Origin: Paeniglutamicibacter sp. Y32M11 | GTDB taxonomy: Bacteria; Actinomycetota; Actinomycetes; Actinomycetales; Micrococcaceae | Assembly (NCBI RefSeq): GCF_019285735.1 | Contig: NZ_CP079107.1 | Coordinates: 2,914,001-2,978,000 of the forward strand | Length of the DNA: 64,000 bases | Direction of reading: 5' to 3' | Shown: one piece after another, positions 35,488 through 44,015 of the stretch | Layout of the letters: every line of letters starts with the position of its first letter | Position numbering within the stretch: the first letter of the stretch is position 1 | Notes under the pieces: model-generated | Seen by the model: the letters and a program-made list of their open reading frames with translations, nothing else | Told to the model about the DNA's origin: nothing | The model's database searches: none | Made by a program: the position numbers and the translations under genes

Positions 35488-35608
35488 GCAGTCACCCTAC
35501 CCTTTGGCATGCTCGTCCATCCGCTAAACCGTTCCGGGCCATGCGTTCACACGCGTCAGGCCAGAGTTCGGTGCTGACGTTTGGCGGGTACGTCCTTGAC
35601 TCTAGTCG

Positions 35609-35977
35609 CTAGGCAGCGCTGGCTGCCGATGGGGCGGATTTCGGCGAAACAGGTGACTGTGCAGAAACGGGAGATACCGGTGACTGTGCAGAAACCGGCG
35701 ACACCGGCGAAACAGCGGACTTTGCAGAAACCGGCGACACCGCAGTCTGGGCCGACACCGGAGACGTCGCTGATTTCGCAGATACGGCCGACGGTGCGGA
35801 GGTTTCCGCCGCGGCGGTCATTTGTCCTGAGGCCGAGGAATCCTGCTGTATTGACTGCTCGTGGACAACCACCGACTCTTTGACGGGAACTGCTGGCTGG
35901 GCGACGGCGGCACCGGCTCCGATAGCAACTACGCCCAGCGCTCCGGTAATGGACCAAAATGTGCGTGACTTCTTCAT
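35609..35977 (-). CDS. Secreted low-complexity protein with SPVSAQ/SAVSAK repeats
   Basis: A 122-residue protein with a signal peptide (residues 1-27, SITGALGVVAIGAGAAVAQP) followed by a short unique part (KESVVVHEQSIQQDSS) and a Ser/Ala/Pro/Val-rich region made of imperfect six-residue units such as SPVSAQ, SAVSAK and SPVSPV (residues ~60-118). No Cys, and no cell-wall anchor motif. The corresponding DNA (about 35620-35800) is an imperfect tandem repeat. It is possibly a wall-spanning or surface protein. It lies near the two-component operon but convergent to it. Confidence 0.55.
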   Translation of the reverse strand: MKKSRTFWSITGALGVVAIGAGAAVAQPAVPVKESVVVHEQSIQQDSSASGQMTAAAETSAPSAVSAKSATSPVSAQTAVSPVSAKSAVSPVSPVSAQSPVSPVSAQSPVSPKSAPSAASAA

Positions 35978-36083
35978 GGTGTCTAACCCTTCATTCGTGG
36001 CGATGTTCTTCTTCTGTTTCCATCATGGCCAATGAATATGAGGTGAAAGGGAGAGCCGAATGAGAAGCTTCTCATCTTGCTCG

Positions 36084-37301
36084 CTAGCTGGCCCGAACCA
36101 AGAAATCCTCGGCTAGTTTCAAGCGATCCATGGCTACGCCGTGCCAGTCGGGATTCGTTTCATCACGGGCGCCTGCCACGAGGGACAAGACCACGCACCC
36201 CGCTCGGGCATACAACCCCTGCGCTGCTATGCCACGAGATTCCAGCTCCCGCCCAAAGAATTGGGCATAGCGCTCCAGGTAATCGTCCACCAGTTTGTAA
36301 CGCGCGTCCAAGCTGGGCAGGACCGCCAGATGACCGAGAAAGCAGGCTAGATCATCAACGAGATAGCCTGGGCCGGCCGAGTCGATGTCCAAGAGCCCCG
36401 AAATCTGTCCGCTCGTGACAAAGATATTGGCCTCATAAAAATCCCCATGGCTGGGCACTAGTTTTCCGCGGTTCGCGGTTTTTAGGACCATGGCCAGTTC
36501 TTGACTCAGGGCACCGATGCGCGCCGCCTGATCGGGCACGGCGGTTTGCGCAGCATGGCCGTACCAATCCATGCGGTCCGACCAAGCCGGCCGAGCGGGA
36601 AATTCCATGAGTGCTACCGGTAGTGAGTCAAGCAGCTCGATGATGCGTTGCGGGTCCAACGGCAGGTCGGTCGCTGCCATCAGGTCTTCGGCCAGCGGCA
36701 CCCCATTGGCCCGATGAAAAGCCACAACGCCCTGCACCGGCGGCCCAACGGGTCGAGATGCCGGGATTCCGGCACGCAGTAGTGTCAAGTGCTTGTCGTA
36801 GAGAAGCTGTGCGTCCTTGCGCAGGACCTTGAGAAACAGGTCGTGTCCGTCATCGAAGTGCGCCAGCAGGACCGCCCGGCGCAGGGGGCGGTAAGCCAAG
36901 GTCTGCAGCTTCGACAGGGACTGCCCGTTACCCCAGTTCGCTTCGACCAGTTCTGGGGTAGTGGCCAGCGCCAGACCGGGCAGCAGCGGGTCCGCTGGAT
37001 GCAACCAGATGATGACGGTTCCCCGCCCGCTGTCCAGTTGTACGGTGCCGGCGGGTACGGAACTGAGGGTTTCTGCGGTGGCCCCAAGGTAGAGACTTGT
37101 TAAGCCGTTCGTGGCTGTGAAGACCCCCGAGACCCCGGCTCCGGGCCGGTGGTGTAGTTCCGCGAGGGTGACGGTGGCTTCGTCGAGGCCCATGGGACGG
37201 ACCACGTCGGTCAGGATTTCGGTGAACTCGACGGATTCGAAGAAGTCGATCTGCTCGCGTTCGGTCCACGAGGTAGCTTCGTGAAGCGCTGGTGAATTCA
37301 T
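36084..37301 (-). CDS. Phosphotransferase, APH/choline kinase-like fold
   Basis: A 405-residue protein with a C-terminal aminoglycoside phosphotransferase-type kinase domain. The catalytic loop HGDFYEANIFV and the metal site GLLDIDSAGPGYLVDDLACF are intact. The first ~110 residues form an additional domain without obvious family. APH-fold kinases in actinobacteria phosphorylate sugars, choline or antibiotics; nothing here tells which. It starts at ATG 37301 and lies behind the paaZ terminator on the same strand. Confidence 0.75.
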   Translation of the reverse strand: MNSPALHEATSWTEREQIDFFESVEFTEILTDVVRPMGLDEATVTLAELHHRPGAGVSGVFTATNGLTSLYLGATAETLSSVPAGTVQLDSGRGTVIIWLHPADPLLPGLALATTPELVEANWGNGQSLSKLQTLAYRPLRRAVLLAHFDDGHDLFLKVLRKDAQLLYDKHLTLLRAGIPASRPVGPPVQGVVAFHRANGVPLAEDLMAATDLPLDPQRIIELLDSLPVALMEFPARPAWSDRMDWYGHAAQTAVPDQAARIGALSQELAMVLKTANRGKLVPSHGDFYEANIFVTSGQISGLLDIDSAGPGYLVDDLACFLGHLAVLPSLDARYKLVDDYLERYAQFFGRELESRGIAAQGLYARAGCVVLSLVAGARDETNPDWHGVAMDRLKLAEDFLVRAS

Positions 37302-37443
37302 TTACCCTCGTTCCTGGTGCCAACGGTCGGTGCGCTTGGTACGCGAACCGTGTGCATCCGTGTTCTCTGCCGTTACCCTCTCACATCCGACACACCAGCG
37401 GACACGGCGAGCAGTGCGGGCGCGTCGCGTTGGCTGATCCGGG

Positions 37444-37505
37444 AACAACAAAGGCTGGCCGCGCGCACTCCAGAGGGGTGCTGGCGGCCAGCCACCGTTG
37501 TTGTT
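37444..37505 (-). terminator. Terminator after paaZ
   Basis: AACAACAA and TTGTTGTT flank GGCTGGCCGC/GCGGCCAGCC to form a long, slightly bulged stem. It begins 24 bases after the paaZ stop in the direction of transcription. Confidence 0.7.
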
Positions 37506-37528
37506 CGCCGAGGTGAGCGGCCAGGTGC

Positions 37529-39655
37529 CTAGGCCCAGTTGGCGTAGGTGGTGTTTTCCTTCTCCACGAGGGTCAACACATCGTAGGTAGCCACGATCTC
37601 GCCGTCCTGGTTGTTGATCACGGCATCCCAGGCAACCTCTCCGTATTCGTCGGTCACTCGCGGCGTGATCTTCTTGGCCGTTAGCGTGACCCGGATGGAG
37701 TCTCCATCCGGCACCGGGGTGATGAACCGCAGGTTCTCCAGGCCGTAGTTGGCCAGCACGGGTCCCGGTGCTGGCTGGACAAAGAGTCCCGCCGCCCACG
37801 AGACCAAGAGGTAGCCGTGGGCCACGATGCCCGGGAAGAACGGATTGGCTTCAGCGGCGGCACGGTCGGTGTGCGCGTAAAAAGTGTCACCGGTTTCGTT
37901 GGCAAATGCGGTGATTTCTTCCAGGCTGACCACACGCAGCGGCGAGGCGAAGGCATCTCCGATCCGTAGTTCGGCCAACGACTTACGGAAGGGGTGAATG
38001 GCACCCTCGACGGCGCCAAACGCAGCATCCCCAGCGATCACTCGATCGGCACCGGTGTGCCAGATACCGGTGACGGCGGTAAGCATGTTGGGCGAGCCCT
38101 GGATGGCGGTGCGCTGCATGTGGTGCTTGACCGAGCGGATGCCGCCGAGTTCCTCGCCGCCGCCGGCGCGGCCCGGGCCACCATGAACCAGATGCGGAAC
38201 CGGGGAGCCGTGGCCGGTGGAGCTGCGCGCGGTTTCACGGTTAAGCATGTGGACGCGGCCGTGGTGCGAGGCAATGCCGGTGGTGAGGACGCGCGCGCTA
38301 TCGGGGTCATTGGTGCACACGGTGGCCACCAGAGATCCCGAGCCCTTGGCGGCCAGGCGGATGGCATCCTCGAGGTCCGAATAACCAATGACCGAGGACA
38401 CCGGTCCGAATGCTTCGAGGCTGTGGACCGCTTCGTTTTCCACGTCGTCCCAGGTCAACAGCAGTGGAGACATGAACGCTCCCGCATCCACCGTCTTTTC
38501 CTCGCCCTGCGTGGTGCGGACCACCGGGGCGTCGAGAGTGCCGTAGGCGATTTCGCCGCCGGCTGCGATCATGGCTTCGACTGCGGCTCGCACGTCTCGC
38601 AACTGCTCCAATGACGCCAAGGCCCCCATGGTGACTCCCTCCGCGCGCGGATCACCAATCACCACCCGCTCCTTGAGGCGATCACCCACCGCCTTGACCA
38701 CGTCGTCAACCAGCGCTGCTGGCACAATGTTGCGGCGGATGGCCGTGCACTTCTGACCGGCCTTGGAGGTCATCTCCGTGGTGACGGCCTTAACGAAGGC
38801 GTCGAATTCCGGGGTGCCAACCACCGCGTCGGGACCCAAGATGGCGGCGTTAAGCGAGTCCGTTTCGGCCGTGAAGCGCACTCCCCCATCAATGACGTTG
38901 GTGTGGGATTTCAAGGCGGACGCTGTGGAGGCGGATCCGGTGAACGAGAGCATATCGCGGTAGTCCAGCACGTCAAGCAGCGTGCGCGCGGATCCGGAGA
39001 TTAGTTGGAGCGAGCCCTCGGGCAGGATTCCTGACTCAACGATCAGGCGGACGGCGGCCTCGGCGACATAGCCGGTGGGTGTGGCTGGCTTGGCAATGGT
39101 CGGCACCCCGGCGATAAAGGCGGGTGCGAACTTCTCGAGCATGCCCCAGACCGGGAAGTTGAAGGCATTAATTTGGGCAGCGACCCCGGGGATGCGGGTG
39201 TAGATGTGTTCGCCGGCGAAGGATCCGTCGCGGGAGAGCACCTCCATGGGCCCGTCGAGGATGACGTTGGAGTTTGGAAGTTCGCGTCGTCCCTTAGAGG
39301 AGAAGGTGAACAGCACGCCGATGCCGCCGTCGATGTCGACCATCGAGTCAAATTTGGTGGCTCCGGTTTGGTAGGAGAGTTTATAGAGCTCTTCGCGACG
39401 TTCGTTGAGGAACTGCGCCAACTCCTTGAGCTTTAGGGCTCGTTCGTGGAGGCTGAGTTTGCCCAGTTCTCGCTGGCCGACGGTGCGACCGTAGTCAACC
39501 ACTGCTGCTAAATCAAGCCCGTCACTGTTGACCGTTACCAGCGCCGATCCGGTATTGGCGTCGAGGACAGCGGTGCCGCCGGTGATCTCGGTGGGGGTCC
39601 ACCACGAGTTTTGAATGAAGCTGGGAACCAGTGGAGCCATGGGAGTTGTCGTCAT
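37529..39655 (-). CDS. paaZ: Bifunctional oxepin-CoA hydrolase / semialdehyde dehydrogenase PaaZ
   Basis: A 708-residue fusion that opens the oxepin-CoA ring and oxidises the aldehyde to 3-oxo-5,6-didehydrosuberyl-CoA. The N-terminal aldehyde dehydrogenase (~1-520) has the general base Glu264 in FTAETDSLNAA and the nucleophile Cys303 in GQKCTAIRRN. The C-terminal MaoC-like hydratase (~550-700) has the motif TGDTFYAHTD and PGIVAHGYLLVSW. Both active sites look intact, unlike hydratase-only forms. ATG 39655 follows AAGGA by eight bases; farther upstream starts give unrelated sequence. A presumed PaaR palindrome lies just upstream. Confidence 0.95.
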   Translation of the reverse strand: MTTTPMAPLVPSFIQNSWWTPTEITGGTAVLDANTGSALVTVNSDGLDLAAVVDYGRTVGQRELGKLSLHERALKLKELAQFLNERREELYKLSYQTGATKFDSMVDIDGGIGVLFTFSSKGRRELPNSNVILDGPMEVLSRDGSFAGEHIYTRIPGVAAQINAFNFPVWGMLEKFAPAFIAGVPTIAKPATPTGYVAEAAVRLIVESGILPEGSLQLISGSARTLLDVLDYRDMLSFTGSASTASALKSHTNVIDGGVRFTAETDSLNAAILGPDAVVGTPEFDAFVKAVTTEMTSKAGQKCTAIRRNIVPAALVDDVVKAVGDRLKERVVIGDPRAEGVTMGALASLEQLRDVRAAVEAMIAAGGEIAYGTLDAPVVRTTQGEEKTVDAGAFMSPLLLTWDDVENEAVHSLEAFGPVSSVIGYSDLEDAIRLAAKGSGSLVATVCTNDPDSARVLTTGIASHHGRVHMLNRETARSSTGHGSPVPHLVHGGPGRAGGGEELGGIRSVKHHMQRTAIQGSPNMLTAVTGIWHTGADRVIAGDAAFGAVEGAIHPFRKSLAELRIGDAFASPLRVVSLEEITAFANETGDTFYAHTDRAAAEANPFFPGIVAHGYLLVSWAAGLFVQPAPGPVLANYGLENLRFITPVPDGDSIRVTLTAKKITPRVTDEYGEVAWDAVINNQDGEIVATYDVLTLVEKENTTYANWA

Positions 39656-39669
39656 CGACGAAATCCTTC

Positions 39670-39685
39670 CTGAACGATCGGTCAG
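39670..39685. promoter_or_regulatory. Presumed PaaR operator between paaZ and a thioesterase gene
   Basis: CTGAACGATCGGTCAG fits the palindrome CTGAMCGWWCGKTCAG fully and is the closest relative of the paaA site. It lies 14 bases before the paaZ ATG and 83 bases before the divergent thioesterase gene, so it may affect both. Confidence 0.72.
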
Positions 39686-39768
39686 TATTAGCAACCACAG
39701 TACAGTATGAGTTGAAACACCACGAGCCTCGGACTTGATCCAGCCCCAACCTTCAGGAGAAGTACAGC

Positions 39769-40209
39769 ATGGACGCAGTGCAACCAACCGCACCTACCGC
39801 AGCATCCTCCATTGATGGAGTCTGGCAAATTGCCCTCGGTGAATTGGATATCAAAATGGGCATCAAAATCATCGAGGAATCGGTTGAGCGCGTGGTCGCC
39901 ACGATGCCAGTGGAGGGAAATCGTCAGTCCTTCGGACTGCTGCACGGAGGCGCATCGCTGGCAGTGGGTGAAGCCGTGGGTTCCTGGGCTGCGGTGAAAC
40001 ACGCTTCAACCATGGGGAAATCGGCGGTGGGCGTTGATGTGTCGGCAACTCATCACAAGAGTGCCCGCAGCGGTCTGATCACCATTACGGCAACACCCAT
40101 CAGTCTGGGCCGGCGCATGGCCAGTCATGAGGTCATCATCGAGAACGAGTCGGGCGAGCGTTTGTGCACCCTACGGATCACGAACCTGATCATCGACATC
40201 AAGAAGTAG
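39769..40209 (+). CDS. Hotdog-fold thioesterase (MenI/YdiI-like)
   Basis: A 146-residue acyl-CoA thioesterase. VATMPVEGNRQSFGLLHGGA (residues ~44-63) and SLAVGEAVGSWAAV match YdiI/MenI-type enzymes closely, with the catalytic Glu in the AEAVGS-type helix where PaaI at 26162 has Asp. MenI releases 1,4-dihydroxy-2-naphthoate from its CoA ester, the step between MenB and MenA, and no other menI candidate is near menBEA. Yet it is divergent from paaZ beside a presumed PaaR site, so an aromatic-CoA detoxifying role is equally possible. ATG 39769 is 83 bases from the palindrome. Confidence 0.75.
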   Translation: MDAVQPTAPTAASSIDGVWQIALGELDIKMGIKIIEESVERVVATMPVEGNRQSFGLLHGGASLAVGEAVGSWAAVKHASTMGKSAVGVDVSATHHKSARSGLITITATPISLGRRMASHEVIIENESGERLCTLRITNLIIDIKK

Positions 40210-40243
40210 TTCAATCTCCGAATCCATCATCTTAATCAAGTGA

Positions 40244-40284
40244 TTGACATATATCAATGAGTTGTGGTGTTCTAGGAACACCAC
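40244..40284. promoter_or_regulatory. Promoter region with two inverted repeats before the RIO kinase
   Basis: TTGACATATATCAA (40244-40257) is an inverted repeat that also contains a -35-like TTGACA. It is followed by a perfect palindrome, GTGGTGTTC (40264-40272) and GAACACCAC (40276-40284), separated by TAG. The arrangement looks like a promoter overlapped by an operator; no binding protein can be named. Confidence 0.5.
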
Positions 40285-40312
40285 CATAAGCAACGACCCG
40301 AGGAGGAACCCG

Positions 40313-40414
40313 ATGAGTGTCCTAACGATGACCCCGATACTTACTCTTCTTTCCTCCAGGAGTTGCTCAAGCAATGCAGAAAAACCGAAACACCTTCTCT
40401 CCAGAAACCTTTGA
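40313..40414 (+). CDS. Possible 33-residue leader peptide upstream of the RIO kinase
   Basis: ATG 40313 has a near-ideal ribosome-binding site (GAGGAGGAACCCG) and opens a 33-codon frame (MSVLTMTPILTLLSSRSCSS and on) that ends at TGA 40412-40414, inside the kinase gene in another frame. The kinase's own site (AGGAG, 11 bases from its ATG at 40374) is weaker. The leader could couple or limit kinase translation. No homology supports it; the call rests on the ribosome-binding site and the overlap. Confidence 0.4.
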   Translation: MSVLTMTPILTLLSSRSCSSNAEKPKHLLSRNL

Positions 40415-41261
40415 ACCTCGTTCACCCGGCAATCGAACTCAACGTTCGGATCGTGCGGAGGACTGGAATTACCTTGATGATCAGCTAGCCGAAGACCAAC
40501 GCTGGTCGACGTGGCCGGCAACGGAAAAACTCATGCGTGGCCCCGCGCCCTATCCGGAATTTGTCATCGAAGACGCCGGCGCCATCGACACCGAACTCGG
40601 CATTCTCAAAACGGGCAAGGAAGCAGACGTCTTTCTGATAGAGCGAGCCATACCCGAGTACGGAACGCTACTGGCGGCCAAACGTTACCGTGGCCTCGAA
40701 GAACGAACCTTCACCAGATCCTCTACATACACCGAGGGTAGGAGCGTGAAGCGCTCGCGTGATGCCCGAGCCTTGAAAAATGGCAGCACCTACGGTCGGT
40801 TGGTGGAGGCATCACGATGGGCCGATTCCGAGTGGCGATTCCTGCGAATGTGCTTCGAAGCAGGAGCTCCAGTTCCCTATCCGGTGCAAATCATGGGGAC
40901 CGAAATCTTGATGGAATTTATCGAGGACCCAGAATTCCCCGGGGCGGCAGCACCGCGGCTGAAAAATACCCATCCCGACCCACAACGTCTGCAGAGATAC
41001 TGGGACCAAATCGTCGCGGCCATGAAGGTGTTTGCCCGGCTCGGCTTTGCGCATGGCGATCTTTCGCCATACAACATCTTGGCCGCCGGTGACCGGATCG
41101 TGGTCATAGATCTTCCACAATGTGTTGATCTAGCGGGTAACGATCGAGGCACCGAGTTACTTGACCGCGACTGTCAGAATATCTGCACGTGGTTCCAGTC
41201 CCGCGGCCTAAAAGTGGACAGTGACGAGCTGCTGGCGGAGTTACTGGCGGAGGCTTGGTGA
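40374..41261 (+). CDS. RIO1-type serine/threonine protein kinase
   Basis: A 295-residue atypical kinase. The RIO features are clear: ILKTGKEADVF (P-loop-like, residues ~77-87), the ATP lysine Lys103 in LAAKRYR, catalytic Asp229 and Asn234 in HGDLSPYNIL, and metal Asp246 in VIDLPQCVD. RIO1 kinases act in ribosome maturation in archaea and eukaryotes; the bacterial forms are poorly understood. The first ~65 residues are polar and probably disordered. Translation begins within a possible leader reading frame. Confidence 0.85.
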   Translation: MQKNRNTFSPETFEPRSPGNRTQRSDRAEDWNYLDDQLAEDQRWSTWPATEKLMRGPAPYPEFVIEDAGAIDTELGILKTGKEADVFLIERAIPEYGTLLAAKRYRGLEERTFTRSSTYTEGRSVKRSRDARALKNGSTYGRLVEASRWADSEWRFLRMCFEAGAPVPYPVQIMGTEILMEFIEDPEFPGAAAPRLKNTHPDPQRLQRYWDQIVAAMKVFARLGFAHGDLSPYNILAAGDRIVVIDLPQCVDLAGNDRGTELLDRDCQNICTWFQSRGLKVDSDELLAELLAEAW

Positions 41262-41485
41262 GGTAGCCGAGCCGAGCCGCCGAACGGACAGCATTACGCC
41301 ACCTTTGACAGCTCAACCGTGCTGGTATCGGTGCGGGTGGAGGACTATGGTTGGGCCACCATTCTGCTTGGGCCGCCCATACGGAACTTTCCACTCGCAC
41401 CCAGCTGTTGAGGCAGCGGCCACGTGGCCCCGACCGGCCTTCACACAGTAAGTACCCTGAGCAATTTCCAGAAAGGACTTTTACC

Positions 41486-41914
41486 TTGCGTACCGCATAC
41501 AAGGTTGTTGCTCACATTATTGCCGCATTTGTTGTGGTCCAGGCCGCGTTAATCGCCTGGGGCACGTTCGACGTTATTGGAATGATCACCGCCGGAAATG
41601 TTCCGGAAGGCCCACCGCTGGCCGGAATCATGCATGGCATGGTCGGGATGTACGTAGTCCCGGTGTTGGCACTGGTCTTGTTGGTCATCGCACTGTTGGC
41701 CCACGCCGGTCTGAAGTGGTCCTTGTGGCTGCTGCTCGCCGTTGCGCTGCAAATTTCGTTGGCTTTCATGGCCTTCGAGGTCGCTTGGGTGGGGATCCTC
41801 CATGGCCTGAACGCCTTTGCCGTGATTGCCTTGGCCGAGGTTGGCGCACGGGCCGTGGCGCACGCTCCGGTGCATGTGCCTCATGCTCGGAAGGTCATGC
41901 GCCCGGCGGTGTAG
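41486..41914 (+). CDS. Four-helix membrane protein, DUF6220-like
   Basis: A 142-residue protein with four hydrophobic helices: VVAHIIAAFVVVQAALIAWG, GMVGMYVVPVLALVLLVIAL, WSLWLLLAVALQISLAFMAF and GILHGLNAFAVIALAEVGA. The His in MHGMVG and LHGLNA and the spacing resemble small DUF6220-type proteins of actinobacteria, which have no known function. The start is taken as TTG 41486 because GAAAGGA lies at good spacing; no ATG fits. The last 20 bases overlap the convergent ABC-F gene. Confidence 0.6.
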   Translation: MRTAYKVVAHIIAAFVVVQAALIAWGTFDVIGMITAGNVPEGPPLAGIMHGMVGMYVVPVLALVLLVIALLAHAGLKWSLWLLLAVALQISLAFMAFEVAWVGILHGLNAFAVIALAEVGARAVAHAPVHVPHARKVMRPAV

Positions 41915-43559
41915 CGCCTCGTTGCATTTCCCATTCACGATCCGTGGCCAGCGCGGCGAGGAATTCCTCATCGTGGCTGGCCACCACCATGGCACCGGCA
42001 AATGATTCCAGCGCCGAGAGCAGCTGCTCGATGGTGCCCATGTCTAGATTGTTGGTCGGCTCATCGAGTATCAGCAACTGTGGGGCGGGGTCTGCCAGCA
42101 GAATCATCGCCAGGGCCACCCGGAACCGCTCCCCACCCGACAGCTGAGCCACCGGTTCGTCAACGCGTGCGCCCCGGAAATGGAATGCTGCCAACTTCTC
42201 CCGCAAGAACCCCGGCTCCACACTCGGCGCGGAAAGCCTGAGATTTTCTAACATACTTAGTCCGTCATGGAGCCCGGCCCATGCTTCCCCTCCCCCGGCA
42301 GCAAGTCGCTGACGGAGGAATCCGACCGGCACCCGCGATCGCGTCTGCAATTGATTCAGCAACGTCGACTTGCCCACCCCGTTTCCACCGACCAGGGTGA
42401 TGCGTTCTGGTCCCCTGATGCCCAGCATCGAGTCTTTGTCCAGAGGCTCCCCGTCTTCGAGCACGCTGCCGCGAGTAATCGCGGCAACCGGCAGCTCAAC
42501 CACGCTGCGCCCGGCGGGAACGTGAGTGTGCGGCAGATCGATTCCGATCCGCAATTCCACGGGTAACCCATTACGGGCCGCTTCTAATTCGGTGCGGGCT
42601 TCTGACTCATGAGATTTCATGATGCCGCGGTTCTTCGCCGCGGAAACTTCTGCCTTATTGCGCAGCGAGTTGGCCAGAATCTTTGGTATGGATTCCGCTG
42701 CCTTCTGACCTTGTTTGGAACGCCGAGCGATCTTGGTTTCCGCCTCACGACGTTGCCGCGTCTCGAGCGCCAACTTGCGGCGCGCATCGCTGAGCCTTCT
42801 GGCGGCACCCTCGCGTTCGTGACCTAGGGATTCTTCCCTAGAATCCCAATCGCCGAAGCGCACCAGATCCATCCTCTCGGCACGCAGGGCGCGCACGTTG
42901 ACCGGGCGCAGCTCGATGAGGGAATCAAGCATTTTCAGCAGTGTCTTATCGTGGGTGGAAACCAGCATGGTCCCGGAGAAGCGTTCAACCATTTCGTAAA
43001 GTCGGTGACGCGCTGAACGATCAAGGTTATTGGTCGGCTCATCAAGTAAGGCGATTCCATCGCCGCGGATTTCCATGCCGGCTAGCGCCACCGCCATGGT
43101 TTCCCCGCCGGACAGGGTACCGACGGTGCGCCGCAGGAATTCGGGTGTCACCTCCGCATTCAGGTAGCCGTTTAGCAGTGCGGCCGACCGCTCCTCGAGG
43201 TCCCAGTCATCACCAACCAGATCCATATCCCGCATCAGGTCCTCGGTCGTGTTGTCTAGAATTCGGTGCAGCGCCGCCAGAGTGTCAGCGATGCCCATCA
43301 GGCTTGCCACGCGTCGGCGGGTGTCTAGGACAACGTCCTGCGCCAGGTAGGACGGGTGCGCGTGAGTATGGACCGTGCCTCGCGTGGGCTCGAGTTCTCC
43401 GGCGATCAGCCGAAGCAGCGTGGATTTGCCCGATCCGTTGGGCCCGATCAAACCTGTGGTGCCACGGGAGAATGTCGTTGAGACGTCATCAAAGACGGTT
43501 CCGCCATCGGGCCAAGAAAAGCCAAGGCGGTCAATAATGATGGGGTTTGGGTGTTGCAT
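41895..43559 (-). CDS. ABC-F family ATPase (ribosome-associated)
   Basis: A 554-residue soluble protein with two ABC domains and no membrane part. Walker A motifs GPNGSGKST (first) and GGNGVGKST (second), signatures LSGGETMAVALAG and LSGGERFRVALAM, and Walker B motifs IALLDEPTNNLD and LLILDEPTNNLD are intact. A charged linker of ~80 residues, rich in Arg, Lys and Glu, joins them. ABC-F proteins act on the ribosome; some confer resistance to macrolides, lincosamides or streptogramins, others are housekeeping. Which applies here is unknown. ATG 43559 is the likely start, ATG 43571 a possibility. Confidence 0.85.
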   Translation of the reverse strand: MQHPNPIIIDRLGFSWPDGGTVFDDVSTTFSRGTTGLIGPNGSGKSTLLRLIAGELEPTRGTVHTHAHPSYLAQDVVLDTRRRVASLMGIADTLAALHRILDNTTEDLMRDMDLVGDDWDLEERSAALLNGYLNAEVTPEFLRRTVGTLSGGETMAVALAGMEIRGDGIALLDEPTNNLDRSARHRLYEMVERFSGTMLVSTHDKTLLKMLDSLIELRPVNVRALRAERMDLVRFGDWDSREESLGHEREGAARRLSDARRKLALETRQRREAETKIARRSKQGQKAAESIPKILANSLRNKAEVSAAKNRGIMKSHESEARTELEAARNGLPVELRIGIDLPHTHVPAGRSVVELPVAAITRGSVLEDGEPLDKDSMLGIRGPERITLVGGNGVGKSTLLNQLQTRSRVPVGFLRQRLAAGGGEAWAGLHDGLSMLENLRLSAPSVEPGFLREKLAAFHFRGARVDEPVAQLSGGERFRVALAMILLADPAPQLLILDEPTNNLDMGTIEQLLSALESFAGAMVVASHDEEFLAALATDREWEMQRGATPPGA

Positions 43560-44015
43560 GGTGGTTCTCATTTCGGCGAAGGATGCGCCGAAACATGACC
43601 ACAACCTCACGTTGCCCCGCGTGCGGGGTGGAGATCATGGTGTTTCCTTGGCGCGATTAGGCGAAGGCGAGAACTAGCAACACGTCGTGGTCCTGACGAA
43701 AGACAATGGGACCCTTCAATCCTGCGGCCGAGAGACCACGGCTGTCAAATATCCGGCCTGTGCAGCCAGGGAACTCACCGAGGTTATCGACCGGCGTCCC
43801 ACCCCAATTCCTGCTTGGCGCTCGGGCTCGAAAGTAGTTAACCGATCCCGCCGGGCGGCACAATACTGGTCACGTTTGACAGTCAACTGATCTCCCCACA
43901 CCACAGTGCAGGGCAATGCTCGGTGGGCGTAGCTGGATCCGGCTCAATCCGAAACGGCTCGGATCGTTATCTCAAAGACTCACCAAGGTCACCTTTTATT
44001 GCCTAGGCTCAGGTC
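43560..44015. other. Divergent intergenic region and ABC-F leader
   Basis: About 455 bases without a supported gene. On the ABC-F strand, TTCGGCG/CGCCGAA can form a hairpin at 43574-43594, directly upstream of the start. Many antibiotic ABC-F genes have attenuated leaders, so this may be one, but I see no convincing leader peptide. Confidence 0.4.

Noticed and set aside
35620-35800. A CRISPR array
   Set aside because: The repeats are short, imperfect, in frame and without unique spacers; they encode the SPVSAQ-type protein.
43657-43890. Small open frames on both strands between the ABC-F and lipoprotein genes
   Set aside because: They have no ribosome-binding sites, and their composition (many Arg, Pro and Ser) is typical of chance frames.
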